A DNA stretch of 5,671 bases from an uncultured Micavibrio sp. (GTDB taxonomy: Bacteria; Pseudomonadota; Alphaproteobacteria; Micavibrionales; UBA1664): contig CAJXOI010000064.1 in NCBI GenBank assembly GCA_913057885.1, positions 1 through 5,671 on the forward strand, written 5' to 3'. Below the pieces are notes generated by a model. The model was not told where the DNA came from, ran no database searches, and worked only from the letters and a program-made list of their open reading frames with translations. The translations under genes were made by a program, and so were the position numbers. Below, piece by piece: positions 1 through 5,671 of this stretch. Every line of letters begins with the position of its first letter. The stretch's first letter is position 1.

Positions 1-1342
1 TAGTACGGACAACATCCATACCAACACCACGTCCAGAGACAGATGTCACAGCGGCCGCCGTTGAGAAACCTGCCGCAAAAATAAATTGGTTAATTTGCTT
101 GGGCGTCATAGCATCAAGCTCTTCTTCAGTAGCCAAACCATTTTCGATCGCTTTTTCGCGAATACGGGCGGTGTTTAAGCCTTTCCCGTCATCCTTGATC
201 TGCATAATGATATGCCCACCCTCGTGGAAAGCATTCAATATAATTGTTCCCGTTTCGGGTTTGCCTGCGGCAAGACGATCTTCGGGGCCTTCGATCCCGT
301 GATCAGCCGAATTTCTAACCATGTGAGTCAACGGGTCTTTTATTAGATCCAAAACCTGACGGTCAAGCTCTGTCTCTTGCCCTTTCATTTGCAGGTCAAT
401 TTTCTTATTCAGATCAATCGAAATATCACGGATAATTCGCGGCAATTTAGCCCATGCATTACCTACTGGTTGCATCCGTGTTTGCATCACCCCCTCTTGC
501 AGATCGGATACAACATGGTTTAACCGCTGCAAAGGAGTGTCAAAATCACTTTCCCGCGAATGGCGCATAATCTGAAGCAATTGGTTTCTAGTCAAAACCA
601 ACTCGGAAACCATGGTCATCAGGTTTTCCAAAACATCAACATTAACACGTAAGGATTGAACAGGCGCGGTAGACGCCGCGGCTGCAGCTACTTGCTTTGA
701 ATTTTCTTCCGCTTTTGGCGCTGTGGGCGTTTTTTCCTCTTTTGTGTTTTCAGCGACCATTTCCTGCTGAGGCTCGGGTGTTCCGTCGTGCATAGGCGCA
801 GATTCAAACGCCGCTTGTAAAACGGCAATATCATAATCGCTTAGGCCACCTTCGTTGTCAGGGTTCGGTTCTTTCGATAGACTCTCAATATCAATTTCAC
901 CGCCATTGCTAGCGGGTTCCGCGCTTTCGTCTTGTGGTTCTTCAACAGATGCCGAAGAAGGATCACGCCCTTCATAAACAGCATCCAATTTCGCAATTAA
1001 TTCCGCATCATTACCTTCAGGCTCCGCGCCAGTGGTCTCTAAAGTTTCGATAAGAGCCTTAATTTGATCAACAGCCTCTAGTATCAACGAAACATATTCT
1101 TGTTTGACCTCTAAATCACCGTCTCGAAAACGCCCCATGACATTTTCCCCATGGTGAGCCAGTTTTTCCAAACGGGACAAACCAAGAAATCCGCATGTTC
1201 CTTTAATTGTATGAACAAGGCGAAAAAGGTTACCGATAATGGCTTTATCATTCGGATTCTGTTCGAGCGCGATCAGATCGTTATCGATTAGCCCAAGACT
1301 TTCATTGGTTTCAGCGATAAATTCAGCAACAAGATCATCCAT
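1..1342 (-). CDS. cheA: Chemotaxis histidine kinase CheA, N-terminal 447 residues (3' end outside window)
   Basis: CheA autophosphorylates on a histidine in response to chemoreceptor signals and passes the phosphate to CheY and CheB. It acts in receptor-CheW-CheA arrays at the inner membrane. An HPt (P1) domain spans about residues 1-105, with phospho-acceptor H44 in the motif LVHTIKG. Residues 106-225 form an acidic, Pro/Glu/Ala-rich linker with no recognisable P2 (CheY-binding) domain. The P3 dimerisation helices start near residue 229 (SLRVNVDVLENLM). The ATPase domain shows an N box (HMVRNSADHG, 340-349), a G1 box (DDGKG, 384-388), an F box (IFAAGFSTA, 421-429) and a G2 box (GRGVGMDVV, 437-445). 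All expected catalytic signatures are intact up to the window edge; the end of the ATPase domain and the CheW-like P5 domain lie outside. The ATG at 1342 is supported by a GGGG Shine-Dalgarno core 8 bases upstream on the minus strand. It lies downstream of chpT on the same strand. The family call is near certain. Confidence 0.97.
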   Translation of the reverse strand, partial: MDDLVAEFIAETNESLGLIDNDLIALEQNPNDKAIIGNLFRLVHTIKGTCGFLGLSRLEKLAHHGENVMGRFRDGDLEVKQEYVSLILEAVDQIKALIETLETTGAEPEGNDAELIAKLDAVYEGRDPSSASVEEPQDESAEPASNGGEIDIESLSKEPNPDNEGGLSDYDIAVLQAAFESAPMHDGTPEPQQEMVAENTKEEKTPTAPKAEENSKQVAAAAASTAPVQSLRVNVDVLENLMTMVSELVLTRNQLLQIMRHSRESDFDTPLQRLNHVVSDLQEGVMQTRMQPVGNAWAKLPRIIRDISIDLNKKIDLQMKGQETELDRQVLDLIKDPLTHMVRNSADHGIEGPEDRLAAGKPETGTIILNAFHEGGHIIMQIKDDGKGLNTARIREKAIENGLATEEELDAMTPKQINQFIFAAGFSTAAAVTSVSGRGVGMDVVRT

Positions 1343-1396
1343 CAATATTTCCCCACTTTTTGGTTAGATCCGGCTATGAGTATATCTTGTTCCGAC

Positions 1397-1438
1397 GATC
1401 ATGACTATAGCCTCAAGAGACAGTATAGATGCATGATC
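1397..1438. repeat. Imperfect inverted repeat in the chpT-cheA gap
   Basis: GATCATG (1397-1403) is matched by CATGATC (1432-1438). Nested inside, CTATA (1405-1409) is matched by TATAG (1424-1428), with small unpaired stretches between and a loop of about 14 bases. In the chpT-cheA transcript this could fold into a bulged, AT-rich hairpin. No T-tract follows on the minus strand, so it does not look like an intrinsic terminator. It may be an mRNA-processing or protein-binding site, or chance. The rest of the 115-base gap (1343-1457) holds the cheA ribosome binding site and no convincing promoter. Confidence 0.35.
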
Positions 1439-1457
1439 TTACCAAAAAGTAAGTATA

Positions 1458-2093
1458 TTATGGAATATTTATGGAGAGGAAGACACCGCTGTCACTCAGT
1501 GATGCGCTGAGGTTAAAGCCGTATTGCGCCGCATAAGCACGGGTTATATAGCCATGAACCGATTTCGGATCTATATCGACTGCATCAACATCATTGGTCA
1601 ACGCATCAAAGGACCCGTCTTTTGGCCTCACAAGATCACCCTGCGCTTTGACGGTCATTGCATTATCATTGTATGCAACCTGAACTACTCCACCCTTTGG
1701 AAGAGATTCATGAGCAAAAACAAACATATTCAAAACGGTTTTCATAAACCCGGCTGGCAAATCCTGATCAGGCATATCATTCATCAAATCCCACTCCAAT
1801 TGCGTTTTTGTACCCGCAATATAATTTTGAAAGGTTTCGTATATCATTTTGCCGGTTACCTTGGCATCACTACCCCCGGCGCCATAGCACATGCGAAATA
1901 ATTGCAACCGAACCGAAGCCTGCCTCGCGGAGTGCTCCATCAAACCAAGACCATCCGACAATCCCTCGGCACCGACATCTGACAAAAACTCTATGCCGTT
2001 ATTCACTGCACCCACCGGTGACACTAAATCATGACATATCTTGGAGATCATAATTTCAGTAATACGCGCAGGAATCATGTGATGCTCATTCAT
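1458..2093 (-). CDS. chpT: ChpT-like histidine phosphotransferase
   Basis: ChpT is a dimeric phosphotransferase that in Alphaproteobacteria moves phosphate from the hybrid kinase CckA to the response regulators CtrA and CpdR. It resembles a histidine kinase whose ATP-binding domain has degenerated. The N-terminal helical-hairpin motif KICHDLVSPVGAV (residues 18-30) carries the presumed phospho-acceptor H21 followed by the family-typical D-L-x-S-P. The second half, from about residue 85, resembles the ChpT C-terminal pseudo-ATPase domain, ending in VHGYITRAYA (179-188) and beta strands near SGVFLSINIP. I see no ATP-binding G boxes, as expected. At 211 residues the length suits the family. The ATG at 2093 has GAAGGGG ending 8 bases upstream; a second in-frame ATG at codon 6 is less well placed. 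cheA follows 115 bases downstream on the same strand. A CtrA-type box lies about 85 bases upstream, which suggests feedback control. The partners CckA and CtrA are not in this window, so the pathway role is inferred. Confidence 0.88.
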   Translation of the reverse strand: MNEHHMIPARITEIMISKICHDLVSPVGAVNNGIEFLSDVGAEGLSDGLGLMEHSARQASVRLQLFRMCYGAGGSDAKVTGKMIYETFQNYIAGTKTQLEWDLMNDMPDQDLPAGFMKTVLNMFVFAHESLPKGGVVQVAYNDNAMTVKAQGDLVRPKDGSFDALTNDVDAVDIDPKSVHGYITRAYAAQYGFNLSASLSDSGVFLSINIP

Positions 2094-2155
2094 ATTTCAG
2101 GCCCCTTCTTTTTTAAAAAAAATGCAATTTGTTGATAACCGGTTGAAAATGAACG

Positions 2156-2161
2156 CTATCA
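2156..2161 (-). promoter_or_regulatory. Possible -10 element for chpT
   Basis: On the minus strand the hexamer TGATAG lies 15 bases downstream of the CtrA-type box and about 62 bases upstream of the chpT ATG. In known CtrA-activated promoters the box overlaps or replaces the -35 element, so the spacing is reasonable. The hexamer match is only moderate and no independent evidence is visible. Confidence 0.25.
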
Positions 2162-2176
2162 CGTTTCACATACATT

Positions 2177-2192
2177 GTTAACGGTTTATTAA
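2177..2192 (-). promoter_or_regulatory. CtrA-type binding box (TTAA-N7-TTAAC)
   Basis: Read on the minus strand the sequence is TTAATAAACCGTTAAC, an exact match to the full CtrA consensus TTAA-N7-TTAAC. It is the only TTAA-N7-TTAA I found in the window, and it sits in the 168-base divergent region between chpT and flhF. Its orientation favours control of chpT, with a possible -10 15 bases downstream. It is also about 70 bases upstream of the flhF start. Because chpT encodes the phosphotransferase that feeds CtrA, this would be a feedback site. CtrA binding is inferred from the motif and context. Confidence 0.7.
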
Positions 2193-2211
2193 GATTTTGC
2201 TGTGGACATAT

Positions 2212-2244
2212 GATTCGCAAATATTCATACTTGTTAAAAGATTC
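2212..2244. promoter_or_regulatory. Pair of GANTC (CcrM-type methylation) sites upstream of flhF
   Basis: GATTC occurs at 2212-2216 and again at 2240-2244, 28 bases apart, just upstream of the possible flhF -10 hexamer. GANTC is the target of the alphaproteobacterial cell-cycle methylase CcrM, and its methylation state affects some promoters through GcrA. The motif itself is common, with a dozen or so other copies in this window, so a regulatory role is only suggested by the close pairing in a promoter region. Confidence 0.35.
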
Positions 2245-2249
2245 GGTGC

Positions 2250-2255
2250 TATGAT
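2250..2255 (+). promoter_or_regulatory. Possible -10 element of flhF (leaderless start)
   Basis: TATGAT ends 6 bases before the flhF ATG, so transcription would begin at or next to the start codon. No Shine-Dalgarno-like purine run lies in the 20 bases before the ATG, which fits a leaderless mRNA. I see no good -35 hexamer at 16-18 bases, so the promoter may depend on an activator, or this could be chance in AT-rich DNA. Confidence 0.4.
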
Positions 2256-2261
2256 AACTCA

Positions 2262-3341
2262 ATGCGTCTCAAAACATTTTATGCAAAAAACATGACTGAA
2301 GCAATGCAACAGGTTCGCAACACCCTTGGTGAAGATGCGATCATAATTGCCACACGTAATGAACAGGGTGGCAAATCTGTTCGCGTGACCGCAGCTATAG
2401 AGCAAGTGGACGACCATTTGCCCGACCCTTACCCTGAGGATTACGAGCCTGTGTCGCGCCGTAAAAAACCGTCACGGGACAATTTGGATCATTATTTGCA
2501 ATATGACGAGGAAGAGGACGCCGAAGGCAACCTGACAGAACATTTGACAGACGTAATGTTACGCCATGTGGTGCCCAACGATGTGATGGATAATATACTT
2601 GCCACCGCCACAATGACAGGCCTTGCCAATTCCGAAAGCGCACTTGCCGCCGCGTTGGATCATCTCTATGGATTTAATCCACTTCCCCTTAAATCGCGAA
2701 AGGCACTGATGTTTGTCGGGTCACCAGGCGTTGGAAAAACATTGATGGTCGCTAAAATGGCAACTAAAGCCGTGTTAGAAGGATTAAAAGTTGCCGTCAT
2801 TACAACAGACACCGTTCGCGCAGGCGGCGTAGAACAATTACAAGCCTTTACAAAAATTCTTAAAATTCCGCTACAAAAGGCAAAAACAGAAAGCGATCTT
2901 CGCAATGCCCTTGCAGACTCATCACGCTATGACCTGATTTTAATTGATACAGCAGGAACCAACCCACATGACCCCGATGACATGGCTCGCATTGCAAAAT
3001 TGGCTGGCGCCGGATCAATCGAACCTGTTTTGGCCATGACCGCAGGCATGGATGCCGAAGAAGCCGCCGAAGTTGCAAGCAGTTTTGCCCTTTTGGGAAC
3101 ACAACGCATGGCGGCAACACGCCTTGATGTCGCCCGCCGTATGGGTGGATTATTGGCCGCCGCGCAAAAGGGTGGATTATCATTTTGTGATGTGAGCTTT
3201 AGCCCAAAAGTAACGGATGGACTTTCCGATACGGATGCGTCACTATTAACAGGATTTCTGATTCATCCTGATCAAACCTTAAAATCCTTCGCTCGGAAGG
3301 ACACTGAAACAAATACTAAACGTCAATCTGCAGGATCATAA
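2262..3341 (+). CDS. flhF: Flagellar biosynthesis GTPase FlhF
   Basis: FlhF is an SRP-family GTPase that marks the site of flagellar assembly and helps recruit early basal-body components at the membrane, often at a pole. The N-terminal B domain begins with MRLKTFYAKNMTEAMQQVR, the typical FlhF opening, and is followed by a charged, acidic linker (about residues 48-90). The helical N domain (about 90-145) leads into the GTPase domain. There the P-loop is GSPGVGKT (153-160), the SRP-type motif is DTVRAGGVEQL (183-193), the Walker B/G3 motif is IDTAG (228-232) and the G4 motif is TRLD (286-289). All GTP-binding motifs are present. At 359 residues it is on the short side for the family. The start is fixed by the conserved N-terminus, although no ribosome binding site is visible. 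flhG follows after 2 bases, so the two are almost certainly one transcript. The upstream region is shared with divergent chpT and contains a CtrA-type box. Confidence 0.96.
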   Translation: MRLKTFYAKNMTEAMQQVRNTLGEDAIIIATRNEQGGKSVRVTAAIEQVDDHLPDPYPEDYEPVSRRKKPSRDNLDHYLQYDEEEDAEGNLTEHLTDVMLRHVVPNDVMDNILATATMTGLANSESALAAALDHLYGFNPLPLKSRKALMFVGSPGVGKTLMVAKMATKAVLEGLKVAVITTDTVRAGGVEQLQAFTKILKIPLQKAKTESDLRNALADSSRYDLILIDTAGTNPHDPDDMARIAKLAGAGSIEPVLAMTAGMDAEEAAEVASSFALLGTQRMAATRLDVARRMGGLLAAAQKGGLSFCDVSFSPKVTDGLSDTDASLLTGFLIHPDQTLKSFARKDTETNTKRQSAGS

Positions 3342-3343
3342 CT

Positions 3344-4171
3344 ATGAGTGAAAAAACCAAAGCAGCCGAAAACCAAAAATCACAAACGCCCTCCACGGCC
3401 TTTCCGCAAGGGAAAAACATCATCGCCGTCGCCAGTGGTAAGGGCGGAGTTGGGAAAACATGGTTTTCCGTCACATTGACTCATGCTTTGGCTAGATCAG
3501 GCAAAAAAGTTCTGCTATTTGATGGTGACCTTGGTTTGGCCAATGTTGATGTGCAATTGGGTTTGATGCCGAAACGTGACCTTAATGACGTTATCCGTGG
3601 ACGGCTTAGCCTTGATAAAGTGATCCAAAGATACGAAGATGGCGGGTTTGATATTATTGCGGGACGATCTGGTCAGGCATCTTTATCCGCATTGCCCTCG
3701 CAACGGCTTGCGATTTTACGCGATCAGTTATTGGACATTGCAAAAGAATATGACGTGGTTGTCATCGACCTTGGCGCCGGTGTTGATCGCACTGTGAGGA
3801 TGATGTCCGCATCCGCCGTGCGCACATTATTGGTGACAACGGATGAGCCAACATCCCTGACTGATGCCTATGCCTTTATTAAATTGGGCGCGGCGGCGGG
3901 CATGTCAAAACGTGTCAGCATTGTCGCCAATCAGGCCGCAAACCCGATTGAGGGGGAACGCACATATAAAACATTGTTAAAAGCATGTGAGAATTTCCTT
4001 CGCCTGACACCGCCATTGGCGGGGATTATCCGCCAAGACCCGCGTGTGAAAGATTCTATCCGATCACAAAGCCCGATTTTGACACGGTCACCCAATACCG
4101 AGGCCGCGCAAGACGTCGAAAAAATCGCCGCCTACGCCGCCAACCTGGTCCAAAAAGCCGCAACGGCTTAA
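3344..4171 (+). CDS. flhG: MinD-like ATPase FlhG (FleN/YlxH), flagellar number regulator
   Basis: FlhG is a ParA/MinD-family ATPase that limits flagellar number and works with FlhF, in many species by stimulating its GTPase. After a polar, probably disordered N-terminal tail (residues 1-22) comes the deviant Walker A motif KGGVGKT (33-39), with the signature lysine K33 of this family. The switch I region DGDLGLANVD (60-69) and a Walker B-like strand VVVIDLGAG (138-146) follow. The last 20 or so residues (from VEKIAAYAANL) could form the amphipathic membrane-targeting helix seen in MinD-type proteins. At 275 residues the length is usual. The DQAxxLR motif with which many FlhG proteins activate FlhF is not visible in the N-terminal tail. 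The ATG lies 2 bases after the flhF stop, and an AGGA inside the end of flhF, 8 bases upstream, serves as ribosome binding site. This points to translational coupling. Assignment as FlhG rather than another MinD-type protein rests on both sequence and the flhF neighbour. Confidence 0.93.
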   Translation: MSEKTKAAENQKSQTPSTAFPQGKNIIAVASGKGGVGKTWFSVTLTHALARSGKKVLLFDGDLGLANVDVQLGLMPKRDLNDVIRGRLSLDKVIQRYEDGGFDIIAGRSGQASLSALPSQRLAILRDQLLDIAKEYDVVVIDLGAGVDRTVRMMSASAVRTLLVTTDEPTSLTDAYAFIKLGAAAGMSKRVSIVANQAANPIEGERTYKTLLKACENFLRLTPPLAGIIRQDPRVKDSIRSQSPILTRSPNTEAAQDVEKIAAYAANLVQKAATA

Positions 4172-4179
4172 CGTTTTTT
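4155..4179 (+). terminator. Possible intrinsic terminator at the end of flhG
   Basis: AAGCCG (4155-4160) and CGGCTT (4164-4169) form a perfect 6-bp stem around a CAA loop. Six T residues follow at 4174-4179, after a 4-base gap. The stem overlaps the last flhG codons and stop. It is short and the T-tract is offset, so termination may be partial. If it works, the downstream gene needs its own promoter. Confidence 0.45.
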
Positions 4180-4184
4180 CGTGA

Positions 4185-4190
4185 TATACT
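4185..4190 (+). promoter_or_regulatory. Possible -10 element of the FliK-like gene (leaderless start)
   Basis: TATACT ends 7 bases before the ATG at 4198, and no Shine-Dalgarno-like sequence lies between the flhG stop and that ATG. The arrangement matches the one before flhF, so transcription could begin at the start codon. No convincing -35 element is visible. The preceding hairpin and T-tract make an independent promoter more likely. Confidence 0.4.
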
Positions 4191-4197
4191 CAATCCT

Positions 4198-5671
4198 ATG
4201 AGTGGGATTAACCCTTATGGATCACTATTCCTGAATATTATGGGGCAAGGCGGCGCCTTATCCCAAACGGGGCAAATCATCTCTACGACACAAGATCTAA
4301 AAGCATTGGCCGTTTCAACAATCTTAAAAGGCGAGGTTACACAGCGCACCCAAAACGGAAATAACATTATTCGAACCGATCGTGGGGATGTGACTGTGCG
4401 GTTTAATAATCCGCTGCCCGTTGGGGCAAAAGTTGAAATACAAATGCCACCATCCAATGCCGTGAAACAGGAATTATCTGTCCGCCCGTCCTTGGCACAG
4501 TCCGTGTCACAAAACGCAACCGAGTCAATTCCGCAAACAGTGCAAAATAACGTGAATGCGCAAGCCGCGGCACAGGTCAAACAACCCAATATTTTCGAGG
4601 AAGTGCAAACCCGTCAGGGAACCAAACAAACCGCCGCACTTAAAACCAGCGAGGGAACAAACCTGCCGCAATTACCGTTACAGGTAGGGCAGTCGGTGCG
4701 CCTAACACCATTACCAACGACACAACAATCGATACAGGCCCTCATCCGATATTTTATTCCGCTGCCGGCACCCGCACAAATCTCAACCGCGATGCTTTCA
4801 CCGCAGATACAGCCGCAAGCACCGCTACAATTGCTGCCAATGTTAGGGCAGCAAACTACGCCAACACAACCCGTGACAACCGCATCTCAATCCATACCGC
4901 CATTTCCCCTGGCGACAATACTTTCAACATCATTGGCTCAAACAACACCTATCATCACAGGTGGCCAAGGCGGCATCCCGCAAACATTAACAATACTGCC
5001 ACCACAAACACAAAGTTTTTATCCGCAGGGCCAATTACCCCCCCTTCCGCCCGCACCGACAATGATTCGCGGTGATACCGCCCCGACTCAATCCATAACT
5101 ATCCCTGCGTCTGTTACGACTCAACCCCCGACAGTTACACTTGGCGGAGATGCTCAGGTTTACCGCATTACAGTGGCACCCCCAACCTTAACGCAAGGTG
5201 GGCAGCTCCCCACCACAACACCATCACCGGCGCCCACAGTGACAATCACTCCACAGGCAGGGGCGTACGTAACGCCCGCCCCACAAACCACGGTGCAAAG
5301 CCCCGCCTTTGCTGGGCAAATTTCTGCTACGGTCACAGGCTTTACAACTACTGAGGGAAATCCAATTATTCAGATTGCATCGCCAACACCAACACTTACC
5401 CCACAATATGTAGTAATGAATTATCCCGCGCGCGAATTACCCACAGGCACGCAAATCACATTAACCCCTGTGAATAGCGGGCAATCAGCACGCCCGGCAA
5501 TACCTACACAAAATGCACAAATGCCGTGGCCGGCCATGCACGAATTTTTGGAACAAACGTTGGCAACGCCTGCATTAGCGCAACATATTCTCAATACATT
5601 ACCATCCGCAACACAGCCAAGGCAGTTCCCTGCGGCGGCTTTACTGTTTCTGGCAGCAGCAAAAAATGGAG
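4198..5671 (+). CDS. Probable FliK-like flagellar hook-length control protein, N-terminal 491 residues (3' end outside window)
   Basis: The frame runs open from ATG 4198 to the window end without a stop. A folded-looking N-terminal segment contains a beta-rich module at residues 44-85, with strands at GEVTQRTQNG, NNIIRT, DVTVRF and AKVEIQM. A long low-complexity region rich in Pro, Gln and Thr (about 86-370) follows, as in molecular-ruler proteins. A second, similar module lies at 373-425, with GNPIIQI and LPTGTQITLTPV. A helical segment then begins at PWPAMHEFLEQTL (443-455) and runs on to LLFLAAAKNG at the edge. This order resembles alphaproteobacterial FliK-like proteins, in which a C-terminal Flg_hook domain follows; that part would lie outside the window. 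FliK is exported by the flagellar type III system and switches export from hook to filament subunits. The position after flhF-flhG supports a flagellar role. No signal peptide or membrane segment is seen. The start has no visible ribosome binding site, and a later in-frame ATG (codon 15) is no better. Another secreted or scaffold protein cannot be excluded. Confidence 0.62.
   Translation, partial: MSGINPYGSLFLNIMGQGGALSQTGQIISTTQDLKALAVSTILKGEVTQRTQNGNNIIRTDRGDVTVRFNNPLPVGAKVEIQMPPSNAVKQELSVRPSLAQSVSQNATESIPQTVQNNVNAQAAAQVKQPNIFEEVQTRQGTKQTAALKTSEGTNLPQLPLQVGQSVRLTPLPTTQQSIQALIRYFIPLPAPAQISTAMLSPQIQPQAPLQLLPMLGQQTTPTQPVTTASQSIPPFPLATILSTSLAQTTPIITGGQGGIPQTLTILPPQTQSFYPQGQLPPLPPAPTMIRGDTAPTQSITIPASVTTQPPTVTLGGDAQVYRITVAPPTLTQGGQLPTTTPSPAPTVTITPQAGAYVTPAPQTTVQSPAFAGQISATVTGFTTTEGNPIIQIASPTPTLTPQYVVMNYPARELPTGTQITLTPVNSGQSARPAIPTQNAQMPWPAMHEFLEQTLATPALAQHILNTLPSATQPRQFPAAALLFLAAAKNG

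Noticed and set aside
99..302. Plus-strand open frame of 67 codons
   Set aside because: It is antisense to the conserved CheA ATPase domain, has no recognisable family features, and its composition follows from the cheA codons.
1438..1453. CTTAC-CAAAAA-GTAAG hairpin after chpT
   Set aside because: It has only a 5-bp AT-rich stem and no T-tract on the minus strand, so it is too weak to call a terminator.
1524..2053. Two overlapping plus-strand open frames of 125 and 81 codons
   Set aside because: Both lie antisense to chpT, whose frame shows clear family motifs and a ribosome binding site. These frames have none.
2137..2144. AACCGGTT palindrome in the divergent intergenic region
   Set aside because: It is a perfect but only 8-base palindrome with no extension or second copy, and cannot be tied to any known regulator from sequence.
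2201..2209. DnaA-box-like sequence ATGTCCACA on the minus strand
   Set aside because: It differs from the consensus TTATCCACA at two positions and stands alone, with no cluster or origin-type context.
2395..3183. Several minus-strand open frames of 60-107 codons
   Set aside because: All lie inside flhF, which has every GTPase motif in its own frame.
4215..4589. Minus-strand open frame of 124 codons, Cys-rich
   Set aside because: It is antisense to the FliK-like gene. The Cys and Ala richness arises from the reverse complement of the CAA/ACA/GCA-rich coding strand.
5224..5406. Minus-strand open frame of 60 codons, Trp/Cys-rich
   Set aside because: It is antisense to the Pro/Thr-rich region of the FliK-like gene, and the odd composition is explained by that.
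4600..5600. Strong C/A over G bias on the plus strand, suggesting possible foreign DNA
   Set aside because: The bias follows from the many Pro, Thr and Gln codons of the FliK-like low-complexity region and needs no transfer event.

Overview
The window looks like a flagellar and chemotaxis locus from an alphaproteobacterium of moderate GC content. The main evidence is a ChpT-type histidine phosphotransferase, a family I know only from Alphaproteobacteria. A perfect CtrA-type box (TTAA-N7-TTAA) lies in the divergent promoter region, and the FlhF and FlhG homologues have alphaproteobacterial-style motifs. A Rhodospirillales- or Micavibrionales-like lineage is my guess from the style of the proteins, not something the sequence proves.

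Layout. The minus strand carries chpT (2093 to 1458) followed by the first 447 codons of cheA (1342 to 1, cut by the window edge). A 115-base gap separates them, and they may be co-transcribed. A divergent intergenic region (2094-2261) holds the CtrA-type box, two GANTC (CcrM-type) sites and a -10-like hexamer close to the flhF start. The plus strand carries flhF (2262-3341) and flhG (3344-4171), separated by 2 bases. A small hairpin plus T-tract at the end of flhG may be an intrinsic terminator. Last comes the first 491 codons of a long Pro/Gln/Thr-rich protein (4198 to the window end), which I read as a FliK-like hook-length control protein.

How the genes fit together. CheA is the chemotaxis kinase that controls flagellar rotation. 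FlhF (SRP-type GTPase) and FlhG (MinD-type ATPase) set where and how many flagella are built. The FliK-like protein would measure hook length during export. ChpT normally passes phosphate from CckA to CtrA, a master regulator of motility and, in some lineages, of the cell cycle. A CtrA box in front of chpT, shared with the flhF promoter region, suggests that the phosphorelay regulates both its own phosphotransferase and the flagellar placement genes.

Nothing here is a clearly new system. The points most worth a second look are the CtrA box between chpT and flhF, the chpT-cheA pairing, two genes that may give leaderless mRNAs, a P2-less CheA, an FlhG without the usual FlhF-activating N-terminus, and a repeated beta module in the FliK-like protein.
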